Assembly (NCBI RefSeq): GCF_025725725.1
Contig: NZ_CP107020.1
Location: forward strand, 1,364,001 to 1,428,000
Reading direction: 5' to 3'
From: Brachybacterium huguangmaarense
GTDB lineage: Bacteria; Actinomycetota; Actinomycetes; Actinomycetales; Dermabacteraceae
DNA: 64,000 nt
The first letter of the stretch is position 1, and each line of letters opens with the position of its first letter. A model generated the notes under the pieces. It had not been told where the DNA came from. It made no database searches and worked only from the letters and a program-made list of their open reading frames with translations. A program made the position numbers and the translations under genes. Positions 24,575 through 33,086 of this stretch are shown here, in pieces.

Positions 24575-25566
24575 GCGCCCCGCTGCGCGCCTCCCGGCGC
24601 CCCCTCGTCACGGCGATCGTGCTCGTCGTCCTGGTCGCCGTGCTGGCCCTGCTGGCCCTGGGCCTCGGCGACTACCCGCTCACGCCCCGGCAGGTGATCG
24701 CGGCGATCGTGAGCGACCAGGGCTTCGACACCCGCGTCGTCACCCAGTGGCGCGCCCCCCGCGTGCTCGCGGCCATCGTGTTCGGCGCGGCGCTCGGGAC
24801 CTCGGGAGCGCTGTTCCAGACCCTCACGCGCAACCCGCTCGGCTCGCCCGACATCATCGGCTTCTCGACGGGCGCCTACACGGGCGCCATCATCACGATC
24901 ACGGTGCTCGGCACCGGCGTGCTCTCGGTCTCGGCGGGCGCCCTCATCGGCGGCCTCGCCACCGCGTTCGTCGTCTACGTGCTCGCGTGGCGCGGCGGGG
25001 TGCAGGGCTTCCGGCTCATCGTCGTGGGCATCGGCGTGACCGCGATGCTCTCGGGGCTCAACACCTTCCTGCTCCTCAAGGCGCAGACCGAGGTCGCGAT
25101 GGCCGCCTCGATCTGGGGAGCGGGCTCCCTCGGCGAGGTCGGCTGGCACGAGGTCGTCTCCGCGCTGATCCCCCTGGCCGTGCTCGCGGCGGCGACGGCC
25201 CTGCTGGCCGGCCCGCTGCGCCAGCTCGAGCTGGGCGACGACACGGCACGCGCGCACGGCACCGCCGTCGAGCGCACGCGCCTCGGGGTGCTCGTCGTGG
25301 GCGTGGCCCTGATCGCCCTCGTCACGGCCGAGACCGGCCCCATCGCGTTCGTCGCCCTCGCGGCCCCGCAGCTCGCCCGCCGCCTGTGCCACGGCGCCGG
25401 CATCCCGATCGGCGCCTCGGCCCTCATGGGAGCGCTGCTGCTGCTCGCGGCCGATCAGATCGCCCAGCACGTCATCCCCGGCGCGGTGCCCGTCGGCGTG
25501 ATCACGGTCGTGATCGGCGGCGTCTATCTGATCGCCCTGCTGATCCGGGAGGCGCGCAGGCCCTGA
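24571..25566 (+). CDS. Iron-siderophore ABC transporter permease (FecCD family), second subunit
   Basis: Second FecCD permease, 331 residues, forming a heterodimeric channel with the previous one (FepD/FepG arrangement). It has WRAPRVLAAIVFGAALGTSGALFQ, then TRNPLGSPDIIGFSTGAYTG, and the C-terminal GPIAFVALAAPQLARRL. A GTG start is chosen since it overlaps the upstream stop (GTGA) and gives a normal N-terminal helix (LVTAIVLVVLVAVLALLALG). The ATPase gene follows 23 nt later. Confidence 0.92.
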   Translation: MSAPLRASRRPLVTAIVLVVLVAVLALLALGLGDYPLTPRQVIAAIVSDQGFDTRVVTQWRAPRVLAAIVFGAALGTSGALFQTLTRNPLGSPDIIGFSTGAYTGAIITITVLGTGVLSVSAGALIGGLATAFVVYVLAWRGGVQGFRLIVVGIGVTAMLSGLNTFLLLKAQTEVAMAASIWGAGSLGEVGWHEVVSALIPLAVLAAATALLAGPLRQLELGDDTARAHGTAVERTRLGVLVVGVALIALVTAETGPIAFVALAAPQLARRLCHGAGIPIGASALMGALLLLAADQIAQHVIPGAVPVGVITVVIGGVYLIALLIREARRP

Positions 25567-25589
25567 TGACTTCGATCCAGGAGGCAAGC

Positions 25590-26405
25590 ATGAACACCGG
25601 TGACGAGACCGCGGCCGCGTCCGCACGGCTGCGCGCCGACGGGGTGACCCTCGCCTATCAGCAGCGCGTGATCTCCGAGGCGCTCTCGGTGGACATCCCC
25701 GATGGGTCCTTCACCGTGATCGTCGGCCCCAACGCGTGCGGCAAGTCGACCCTGCTGCGCGCGCTGTCGCGCCTGCTGTCGCCGGACGCGGGCTCCATCG
25801 TGCTCGACGGGCGGGCGATCTCGACCTATCGCGCGAAGGAGGCGGCGCGCATCGTCGGGCTCCTGCCGCAGAGCTCGATCGCGCCCGAGGGCATCACCGT
25901 GGCCGACCTCGTCGGACGCGGCCGCTACCCGCATCAGGGCCTGATCCGGCAGTGGAGCGAGCGGGACCGCGAGGCCGTCGAGGCGGCCATGGCCCAGACG
26001 CACGTCGCGGACCTCGGGCGACGCCAGGTCGACGAACTCTCGGGCGGCCAGCGCCAGCGCGTCTGGGTGGCCATGGCCCTCGCCCAGCAGACCCCGCTCC
26101 TGCTGCTCGACGAGCCGACCACGTTCCTCGACATCGCCCATCAGATCGAGCTGCTGGACCTCTTCGCCGATCTGCACGACGCCGGCAGCACCCTGGTCGC
26201 CGTGCTGCACGACCTCAACCACGCCGCCCGGTACGCGACGCACCTGATCGCCATGAAGCAGGGACGCGTGGTCGCCGAGGGGGCTCCGCGCGAGATCGTC
26301 ACCGCCGAGCTCGTCGAGGAGGTCTTCGGCCTGCCCTGCCTCGTCGTGGAGGACCCCGCGACCGGCACCCCGCTCGTGGTGCCCGCGGCACGCGACGCCC
26401 GCTGA
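25590..26405 (+). CDS. Iron-siderophore ABC transporter ATP-binding protein
   Basis: FepC/FhuC-type ATPase, 271 residues, that powers the two FecCD permeases. Walker A is VGPNACGKSTLLRAL, the signature is ELSGGQRQRVWVAMALAQQ, Walker B is LLLLDEPTTFLDIAHQIELL, and the switch is AVLHDLNHAARY. The ATG at 25590 is preferred over an in-frame ATG at 25566 because AGGAGG precedes it at ideal spacing. It completes the iron uptake set; the stop codon overlaps the first of four heptamer repeats that lead to the exporter. Confidence 0.94.
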   Translation: MNTGDETAAASARLRADGVTLAYQQRVISEALSVDIPDGSFTVIVGPNACGKSTLLRALSRLLSPDAGSIVLDGRAISTYRAKEAARIVGLLPQSSIAPEGITVADLVGRGRYPHQGLIRQWSERDREAVEAAMAQTHVADLGRRQVDELSGGQRQRVWVAMALAQQTPLLLLDEPTTFLDIAHQIELLDLFADLHDAGSTLVAVLHDLNHAARYATHLIAMKQGRVVAEGAPREIVTAELVEEVFGLPCLVVEDPATGTPLVVPAARDAR

Positions 26406-26442
26406 CAGCGGCCGACAGCGCCGCGACAGCGACCTGCCAGCG
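26404..26442 (+). promoter_or_regulatory. Phased heptamer direct repeats, SARP-type binding site candidate
   Basis: GACAGCG occurs at 26404, 26414 and 26425, and GCCAGCG at 26436, giving steps of 10, 11 and 11 bp. The last three are heptamers with 4-bp gaps, the arrangement bound by SARP/AfsR-family activators. Exactly 8 bp separate the last repeat from CACGCT (26451-26456), a plausible weak -10, and the exporter ATG lies 7 nt after that. A large AfsR-type regulator is encoded convergently just downstream of the exporter. Confidence 0.45.
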
Positions 26443-26463
26443 CTCCCGGGCACGCTCGGAGGC

Positions 26464-27474
26464 ATGACAGCACTGCACACCGATCCGACGGCCGACTGGG
26501 CCGTCGAGGCCGAGGGACTCGTCAAGACCTTCGGCACGAACCGCGCGGTCGACGGCGTCGACCTGCGCGTCGCCTCCGGCACCGTCTACGGGGTCCTCGG
26601 GCCCAACGGCGCCGGCAAGACCACCACCATCAACATGCTCACCACCCTGCTGCGGCCCGACGGCGGCAGCGCCCGCATCTTCGGCCACGACGTCGTGCGC
26701 TCGGCGCAGGTCGTGCGCCAGCTGATCGGCGTCACCGGGCAGTTCGCCTCGGTCGACGAGACCCTCTCGGCCACCGAGAACCTCGTGATCTTCGGCCGTC
26801 TGCTGGGACTGTCGCGTCCCGCAGCCCACGCCAAGGCCACCGAGCTGCTCGAGCGGTTCGGCCTGAGCGAGGCGGCCCGGCGGCCCCTCAAGAAGTTCTC
26901 CGGCGGCATGCGCCGTCGCCTCGACCTCGCGGCGAGCCTCATCGCCCAGCCGCCGCTCATCTTCCTCGACGAGCCCACCACGGGGCTCGACCCCCGCACG
27001 CGCGGCCAGATGTGGGACACGATCCGCGAGCTCGTCGCGAGCGGCTCGACGGTCGTGCTGACCACCCAGTACCTCGACGAGGCCGACCAGCTCGCCGACC
27101 GCATCGCCGTGATCGACCGCGGCCGGGTCGTGGCCGAGGGCACGGCCGACGAGCTCAAGGCGTCCGTCGGCACCTCCTCGCTGCAGCTGCGCGTCGAGGA
27201 TCCCGCCGACACCGCCCTCGCGCTGCGGGCCGTCGAGCAGGTGCTCGGCGTGCGGGCGGCCCTGAGCCCCGAGGCCTCGCGCCTGACCGCCCCCATGGCC
27301 GACGCCGACCGGGTCGCCGAGCTGCTCATCACCCTGCGGGACGCCGGCGTGCACCTCGCGGAGATGAGCGTCCAGAAGCCGTCGCTCGACGAGGTCTTCC
27401 TCACCATCACCGGCCACGACGCGACCGATCAGAGCGCCACCGCCCCCGAGCAGAAGCAGGAGGTGCCCGCATGA
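26464..27474 (+). CDS. DrrA-type ABC exporter ATP-binding protein
   Basis: ATPase of a daunorubicin-resistance-type (DrrAB) efflux pump, 336 residues. Walker A is GPNGAGKTTTINMLTTLL, the Q-loop segment is IGVTGQFASVDETLSATENL, the signature is KKFSGGMRRRLDLAASLI, Walker B is LIFLDEPTTGLDPRTRG, and the switch His is replaced by Gln in TTQYLDEADQLADRI, as in DrrA. A C-terminal regulatory domain of about 100 residues is present, also a DrrA trait. The substrate is unknown: a drug, lipid or endogenous metabolite. The stop overlaps the permease start by 4 nt. Confidence 0.9.
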   Translation: MTALHTDPTADWAVEAEGLVKTFGTNRAVDGVDLRVASGTVYGVLGPNGAGKTTTINMLTTLLRPDGGSARIFGHDVVRSAQVVRQLIGVTGQFASVDETLSATENLVIFGRLLGLSRPAAHAKATELLERFGLSEAARRPLKKFSGGMRRRLDLAASLIAQPPLIFLDEPTTGLDPRTRGQMWDTIRELVASGSTVVLTTQYLDEADQLADRIAVIDRGRVVAEGTADELKASVGTSSLQLRVEDPADTALALRAVEQVLGVRAALSPEASRLTAPMADADRVAELLITLRDAGVHLAEMSVQKPSLDEVFLTITGHDATDQSATAPEQKQEVPA

Positions 27475-28298
27475 GCACCCTCGCCCCCACGGCCCGCATC
27501 GTGCCGGCCGCCGAACGCGACCTGCGCAACCGCACGAGCCTCGCGCAGACCCTCTCCCACACCCTCACGATGGCCTACCGCGGTCTCGTCAAGATTTGGC
27601 GCACCCCGGAGCAGCTGATCGACGTGACCGTGCAGCCCATCATCTTCACGCTCATGTTCGCGTACATCTTCGGCGGCGCGATCGCCGGGGACGTCCAGGA
27701 CTACCTGCCCCAGCTGATCCCCGGGATCGTCGTGCAGACGGTCATCACGACCTCGGTCGTGACCGGCACCCAGCTGCGCGAGGACATGGACAAGGGCGTG
27801 TTCAACCGCTTCCGGTCCCTGCCGATCGCACGCATCGCGCCGCTGTCCGGCGCCCTGCTCGCGGACACCGTGCGCTACGCGATCGCCACCACCCTCACCT
27901 TCGCGATGGGCTACGCCATGGGCTACCACCCCGCGGGCGGCCTGGGCAGCGTGGTCCTCGCGGGCGTGCTCGTGATCGCGTGCTCGTGGGCCATCAGCTG
28001 GATCTTCGCGTTCTTCGGCGTCGTGGCCCGCACCGCCTCGAGCGTGCAGGGCATCTCGATGCTCGTCCTGTTCCCGCTGACGTTCCTGTCCAACGCCTAC
28101 GTGCCGGTCGACACCCTGCCCACGGCGCTGCGCGTCTTCGCGACGATCAACCCGATCTCGCACCTGGTCAGCGCGATCCGCGAGCTCGCTAACAGCGCGA
28201 CCTTCGGGGGCGACGCGTGGCTGTCGCTGCTCGGCGCGGCGGTCGTGGTCGCGGTGTTCGCCCCGCTCACCGTGCGCGCCTACATGCGCAAGGCGTAG
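27471..28298 (+). CDS. DrrB-type ABC-2 exporter permease
   Basis: Membrane partner of the preceding ATPase, 275 residues with six predicted helices of the ABC-2 type. Family features are LVKIWRTPEQLIDVTVQPIIFTLMFAYIFGGA near the first helix, GVFNRFRSLPIAR in the cytoplasmic loop, and FPLTFLSNAYVPVDTLPTALR before the last helix. It is convergent with the BTAD regulator gene; the two reading frames overlap by 19 bp at their 3' ends, with no room for a terminator between them. Confidence 0.92.
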   Translation: MSTLAPTARIVPAAERDLRNRTSLAQTLSHTLTMAYRGLVKIWRTPEQLIDVTVQPIIFTLMFAYIFGGAIAGDVQDYLPQLIPGIVVQTVITTSVVTGTQLREDMDKGVFNRFRSLPIARIAPLSGALLADTVRYAIATTLTFAMGYAMGYHPAGGLGSVVLAGVLVIACSWAISWIFAFFGVVARTASSVQGISMLVLFPLTFLSNAYVPVDTLPTALRVFATINPISHLVSAIRELANSATFGGDAWLSLLGAAVVVAVFAPLTVRAYMRKA

Positions 28299-31200
28299 AG
28301 CGCGCGGCGCACGGCCTCGTCGCGGGGGAGGGCCTGCGCCTCCTGGCGCAGGCCCTCGACGGCCGCGGCGCCCAGGCGCCGGGCGGCGACCTCCCGCCAC
28401 GGCGCCAGATGCAGGCTCAGGAGGTCCTGGCGGGCGCCCATCGCCTCGGCGAGCGCGATCGCGCGGGCGCCCGCCTCCGGCTCCGCGGCCTCGTCGCGCA
28501 GCAGCCACGCGCCCCAGCCCAGCAGGGCCGTGCCGAGCACGGGCAGGTCGACGTCCTCGGTGCGTGTGCGCACATAGGCGACGGAGCGGTGGCGCATGCG
28601 GCGCACCCAGGGCGCGACGGCCTCCTCGGGGACGAGCCCCTCGGTGGCCGCGGCGGCCGCGACGAAGGCGGCGATCGCGGTCAGGTGCCACGGCAGCGAC
28701 CGGCCGTCCGTGTCGGCGGCCGAGCGCAGGGCCGTCTCGAAGCGCTCGCGGGCGCGCGGCAGGTCGCCGTCCGCCCACGCGGCCTCGGCGAGCCCCAGGT
28801 GGCCGAGGAAGGCGAGCTCGCGGTCCTGGTCGTCGAGGTGGGAGGAGGTGGCCCGCTCGACGAGGGCCTCGAGCAGCCCCGTCGCCTCGTCGGTGCGGCC
28901 GAGAGCGAGCAGGCTGCATGCGCGCAGCCAGGTCTGGTCGCCGTTCTCCTCGCCCTGGTCGAAGGGGGCGAGGAGCTCGCGGAAGCGGTCGAGGTGGTCC
29001 AGCGTCGCCTCCGGCTGGGCGGACTCCGAGGCCAGATGGGCGAGCGTCGCGGTCGCCATGCCCGCGATCCACAGCTGGTCGGCGGCCTCGGCCACGAGCG
29101 CGGTGCGCCGGGCGACCTCGCGGGCGGCCGCCAGGTCGCCCGTGTTCTCGGCGAGCTGGGCGAGCAGCAGCGAGGCCAGCAGGGTGCCGTGGGCGCCGCC
29201 GCCGTGGCAGACCCGCTCGAGCACGGCCCGCACCCCGGCGACGTCGTCGGCCTCGAGCACGATCTCGAGCAGGGTGCGCAGCTCCGGGTCGAGCGGCGTG
29301 CCGGCGTCGAGCAGCTCGCGGGCCGCGCGGGAGCGGTCGGCCAGGTCGGCGCCGAGCGCCGTGAGCTCGAGCCCCGCGAGCTCCTCGGGGCCGTGCCGGG
29401 CGTCCTCGGCGTCGGCGAAGGCCTTGGCGAGGGCGATGCCGAGCAGCAGCACGAGGGCCCGCGCCGCGGGCGGGGCCGCGGCCGAGGACGGCCGGGAGCT
29501 CGCCGCGAGCGCCCGCGGGGCGAGCGTCATCATCTCCGTGAACCCGCCGCGCACGACCCATTCGCGGCACAGCAGGGCGTACACCGCGACGGCGTCCGCC
29601 TCCGCCCCGTCGTCGAGCGCGCGGCGCAGCACCGCCACGAGGTTGTCGTGCTCGGCGCGCACGGCGTGGAAGGACGCCGGGCCGAGCGGGAAGGCGTCAT
29701 GGGTCCTCGCGAAGGAGACCGCCCAGCCCCGGGCCGCCGTCCAGGCGGCGCCGACGTCCTCGCCCAGGCGCGCGAGCGCGAACTCGCGCACCGTCTCGAG
29801 CATCCGGAACCGCACGCCCGCGCGCCCCTGCTCGGAGACGACCAGGAGGGACTGCGCCACGAGGCGGTCGAGCACGTCCTCGGCCTCGAGCTCCCCGCGG
29901 CCGATCAGGTGGGCCGCGGTGCGCGCGCCGAAGCCCGCCGGCAGCACGGCCAGGCGGGCCAGGGCCTCGCGGGCGACCGGGTCGACCAGGTCCCAGCTCC
30001 ACGCGATCACCGCCTCGAGGGTGCGGTGGCGCGGCGGGGCGGCGCGGTCGGCGCTGCGCAGCAGGGCGAAGCGATCGCCCAGGTGCGTGTCGATCTCCTC
30101 GACCGACATCGTGCGCACGCGTGCGGCGGCCAGCTCGATCGCGAGCGGGAGGCCGTCCAGGCGCGCGCACAGACGTGCCACCACCTCGCGCGGCAGCTCC
30201 GCCTGCGGGCGCACGGCCCGGGCGCGCTCGCCGAACAGGCGCACGGCGGGACCGTCGGCCTCCGCCCCGCCGGTCGTGAGCGGCCCGAGCGGATGCACGA
30301 CCTCGCCGGCCACGCTCAGCGGGGTGCGGCTCGTGGTCAGCAGGCGCAGCGACGGCACCGCCGCGAGCGCCTCCGCGCTCCAGCGGGCGACGCCGTCGAC
30401 GATCTGCTCGCAGTTGTCGAGCAGGAGCAGGGCGGGGCGCTCGGCGAGGGCGTCGAGCAGCAGGTCGCGCAGCTCGACCTTGGCGCGCGCGTCGGACAGG
30501 CTCCTGCCCGGGACCGTCTCGGAGAGGCCGAGCACGGTGGCGATCGCGGCGGTCACGTCCTCGTCGGCGCGCACCGAGGCGAGCTCGACGACGATCACGG
30601 CGGGGGCGGACGACGCGGCGGCGACCGCCTGGGCGAGCCGGGTCTTGCCCAGGCCGCCCGCGCCGAGCACGGTCACCAGGCGCGAGCGCGCGAGCAGCCC
30701 GGCGACGGCCGCGAGGTCGTCGGCGCGCCCGATCAGCTCGTGGGGGGCCGCCCGCAGCCCGATCCGGAGGCGCGGCCCCGCGGGCTCCGCCCTCAGCAGG
30801 CTCGTGTTGAGGGCCTCGGTCTCGGGCTCGGGCGAGACGCCGAGCTCGTCGCGCAGCCGTCCGCGCAGCCGCGCGCACACCGCGAGCGCCTCGGCGCGGC
30901 GCCCGTCCTCGACGAGCGCCGTCATGAGCGCGCGATGGACGGGCTCGTCGAGCGGGTGGCGTGCGACGCAGTCCTCGAGCAGGCTCACGGCCTCGCCCGC
31001 CCGCGACTGCGCGAGCAGCGCCTCGGCGCGCACGGCGAGCAGCCCGGAGCGCACGGTCTCCGCGACCTCGGCGAGCCGGGCCGCCACGGGCGCCCCGCCG
31101 AGGTCCGCTCCGACCTCGCCGCGCCACAGCGCGAGCGCCCGGCCGGTCAGGTCGAGCCGGGCCGGGTCCGCGGGCGTGCGCGCCTCGGCGCGCGCGAGCA

Positions 31201-31528
31201 GCCCTCGGGCGGCCGTGAGGTCGACCTCGTCGCCGGCCGCTCCGAGCGCGTAGCCCGCGGGGCCGCTCACGACGAGGTCGGCGCCGCCTGCGCTCCGCAG
31301 CCGCGAGACGAGGGTCTGCAGGGCGCCGCGCGGGTTGCGCGGCAGGTCCTCTCCCCAGACGTCGTCGGCGAGGGCGTCCACCCCGCGCAGGGTCCCGGGC
31401 CGGCCCGCACCCAGCGCGAGAGCCGCGACGAGCGCCCGGGCGAGCGGGCCGCCCGCGTCGCCCGGCCGCAGCACGACGGGGCCGAGCACGCCGACGCGCG
31501 GCGCGGGAGACGGCTCGGGGAGGGACAC
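28280..31528 (-). CDS. AfsR/SARP-family transcriptional regulator (BTAD, NB-ARC, TPR)
   Basis: Large 1082-residue regulator. Residues 1-95 form an OmpR-like winged helix (VGVLGPVVLRPGD to the SRLRSAGGADLVVSGPAGYALG region); about 100-245 is the bacterial transcriptional activation domain, rich in Leu/Ala helices. An NB-ARC-like ATPase follows with Walker A VLGAGGLGKTRLAQAV (near 285-300) and Walker B LLLLDNCEQIV (near 368), and the last 450 residues look like TPR-type helical repeats. It probably activates a local target on sensing a ligand or partner. The GTG start is supported by TAGGCT 6 nt upstream, a leaderless layout. The adjacent DrrAB exporter, with SARP-like repeats, is the best target candidate. 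Confidence 0.85.
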   Translation of the reverse strand: MSLPEPSPAPRVGVLGPVVLRPGDAGGPLARALVAALALGAGRPGTLRGVDALADDVWGEDLPRNPRGALQTLVSRLRSAGGADLVVSGPAGYALGAAGDEVDLTAARGLLARAEARTPADPARLDLTGRALALWRGEVGADLGGAPVAARLAEVAETVRSGLLAVRAEALLAQSRAGEAVSLLEDCVARHPLDEPVHRALMTALVEDGRRAEALAVCARLRGRLRDELGVSPEPETEALNTSLLRAEPAGPRLRIGLRAAPHELIGRADDLAAVAGLLARSRLVTVLGAGGLGKTRLAQAVAAASSAPAVIVVELASVRADEDVTAAIATVLGLSETVPGRSLSDARAKVELRDLLLDALAERPALLLLDNCEQIVDGVARWSAEALAAVPSLRLLTTSRTPLSVAGEVVHPLGPLTTGGAEADGPAVRLFGERARAVRPQAELPREVVARLCARLDGLPLAIELAAARVRTMSVEEIDTHLGDRFALLRSADRAAPPRHRTLEAVIAWSWDLVDPVAREALARLAVLPAGFGARTAAHLIGRGELEAEDVLDRLVAQSLLVVSEQGRAGVRFRMLETVREFALARLGEDVGAAWTAARGWAVSFARTHDAFPLGPASFHAVRAEHDNLVAVLRRALDDGAEADAVAVYALLCREWVVRGGFTEMMTLAPRALAASSRPSSAAAPPAARALVLLLGIALAKAFADAEDARHGPEELAGLELTALGADLADRSRAARELLDAGTPLDPELRTLLEIVLEADDVAGVRAVLERVCHGGGAHGTLLASLLLAQLAENTGDLAAAREVARRTALVAEAADQLWIAGMATATLAHLASESAQPEATLDHLDRFRELLAPFDQGEENGDQTWLRACSLLALGRTDEATGLLEALVERATSSHLDDQDRELAFLGHLGLAEAAWADGDLPRARERFETALRSAADTDGRSLPWHLTAIAAFVAAAAATEGLVPEEAVAPWVRRMRHRSVAYVRTRTEDVDLPVLGTALLGWGAWLLRDEAAEPEAGARAIALAEAMGARQDLLSLHLAPWREVAARRLGAAAVEGLRQEAQALPRDEAVRRALYALRM

Positions 31529-31590
31529 GGGGCGAGCCTATGTCAGGGTCGCATCCCGTCCTGCGGGCCGCGAGAACCTATCATCGGCCC

Positions 31591-32439
31591 ATGGCACGAG
31601 CGCTGGTCACGGGGTCCACGAGCGGACTGGGCCTCGAGTTCGCCTGGCAGCTCGCCGGCACCGGCCACGACCTCGTGCTCGTCGCGCGCGACGAGGACCG
31701 TCTGCGCGCGGTCGCCGAGCAGATCCGCCACGTGCACGACGTCGACATCGAGGTGATCGCGGCCGACGTCACGGACCGGCGCCTGCTCGATAAGGTCGCG
31801 GTGCGCCTCACGGACCCGGTCGAGCCTGTCTCCCTGCTCGTCAACAACGCCGGCTACGGTCTGCGAGGCACCTTCCTCGAGGTCCCCGTCGAGGACCACG
31901 AGCGTCAGCTCGACGCGCTCATGCGGGCCGTGCTCGTGCTCTCGCACGCTGCGGCCGGGGCGATGCTGCAGCGCCGCCGCGGCGCGATCCTCAACGTCTC
32001 CTCGCTCGCCGGGTACACCGTGAGCGGGCCCTATGCCGCCGCCAAGAGCTGGGTCACCGTGTTCACGGAGTCCCTCGCGCACGAGCTCAAGGGCACCGGC
32101 GTGACGGCCACGGCCCTGCTGCCGGGCTTCGTGCACACCGAGACCCACGACGGCGCCGCCGTCAACGTCGAGGGGCTCCCGCGCGTGACCTGGCTCAAGG
32201 CGCCGTACGTGGTCGAGCGGGCGCTCCAGGACACGGCGCGCGGCGTCGTGCTGTCGATCCCGTCGATGAAGCACCGCCTGCCCGCCGGTCCCAGCCGGGA
32301 GGCCCGGCACCTCCTCATCCGGCATCTCGCCGCGACCCGGCTGCGGCGCCGCATCGCCGAGCGACGCCTCGAGCAGGCCCGTCGCCGCGCCTCCCGCCGC
32401 CGGCTGCGCGCCCCATGGCAGCGCGACGACGACGAGTGA
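31591..32439 (+). CDS. SDR-family NAD(P)-dependent oxidoreductase
   Basis: Short-chain dehydrogenase of the DltE/YqjQ-like group, 282 residues; substrate unknown. The cofactor motif is TGSTSGLGLEFA (TGxxxGxG), followed by NNAGYGLRG, the catalytic Ser in NVSSLAGY, and Tyr/Lys in YAAAKSW, which replaces the common YxxxK with the same spacing (Y-A-A-A-K). A basic C-terminal tail (ATRLRRRIAERRLEQARRRASRRR) is unusual. The ATG at 31591 is preferred over one at 31540: TATCAT lies 6 nt before it, a leaderless layout. Confidence 0.85.
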   Translation: MARALVTGSTSGLGLEFAWQLAGTGHDLVLVARDEDRLRAVAEQIRHVHDVDIEVIAADVTDRRLLDKVAVRLTDPVEPVSLLVNNAGYGLRGTFLEVPVEDHERQLDALMRAVLVLSHAAAGAMLQRRRGAILNVSSLAGYTVSGPYAAAKSWVTVFTESLAHELKGTGVTATALLPGFVHTETHDGAAVNVEGLPRVTWLKAPYVVERALQDTARGVVLSIPSMKHRLPAGPSREARHLLIRHLAATRLRRRIAERRLEQARRRASRRRLRAPWQRDDDE

Positions 32440-32482
32440 GCGGCCGCGCGGCCCCCGCCCGGGCCGCCGGTACCCTGGCGCC

Positions 32483-33085
32483 ATGACTGCTGCCGCCACC
32501 CCCCGCACCGATGCCGACCGCGCCGCCGATCGGACCCGCCTGCTCGAGCTCATCGACTCCCTCGCCGTCGTGCGCGGGAAGGTGACGCTCTCCTCGGGCG
32601 CCGAGGCCGACTACTACGTCGACCTGCGCCGGATCACCCTGCACCACGAGGCGGCCCCGCTCGTGGGCCGGGTCATGCTCGACCTGCTGCGGTCCGCCGG
32701 GGTGCTCGACGGCGTCGAGGCCGTCGGCGGTCTCACCCTCGGCGCCGACCCCGTCGCCGGCGCGATGCTGCACGCGGCCGCGGCCGCGGCCGACGACGGC
32801 GCCGCCGACCTCGACGCGTTCGTCGTGCGCAAGGCCAACAAGGCCCACGGCCTCCAGCGCCGCATCGAGGGGCCCGGCATCGCGGGCCGGACGGTGGTCG
32901 CGGTCGAGGACACCTCGACCACGGGCGGCAGCGTGCTCACCGCGTGCGAGGCGATCGCCGCCGAGGGCGCCGACATCCGCGCCGTCGCGGTCATCATGGA
33001 CCGCGGCACGGGCGCCCGGGAGGCCATCGAGGCCGCCGGTTACCGCTACCTCCACGCCTTCGACGTGACCGAGCTCGACGTCTGA
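32483..33085 (+). CDS. pyrE: Orotate phosphoribosyltransferase
   Basis: Converts orotate and PRPP to OMP in pyrimidine synthesis. The 200-residue protein has the conserved LSSGAEADYYVDLRRITL near the N-terminus, GGLTLGADPVAGAML, the flexible-loop VVRKANKAHG, and the PRPP-binding loop VVAVEDTSTTGGSVL (about residues 137-151). The promoter TACCCT lies 6 nt before the ATG and no ribosome site is present, a textbook actinobacterial leaderless start. It is convergent with the metallopeptidase gene, the stops being 1 bp apart. Confidence 0.95.
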   Translation: MTAAATPRTDADRAADRTRLLELIDSLAVVRGKVTLSSGAEADYYVDLRRITLHHEAAPLVGRVMLDLLRSAGVLDGVEAVGGLTLGADPVAGAMLHAAAAAADDGAADLDAFVVRKANKAHGLQRRIEGPGIAGRTVVAVEDTSTTGGSVLTACEAIAAEGADIRAVAVIMDRGTGAREAIEAAGYRYLHAFDVTELDV

Positions 33086-33086
33086 C

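Noticed and set aside
28217-31756. 1179-codon + strand frame opposite the AfsR-type regulator
   Set aside because: Shadow of the regulator: composition is biased and the real domains are all on the minus strand.
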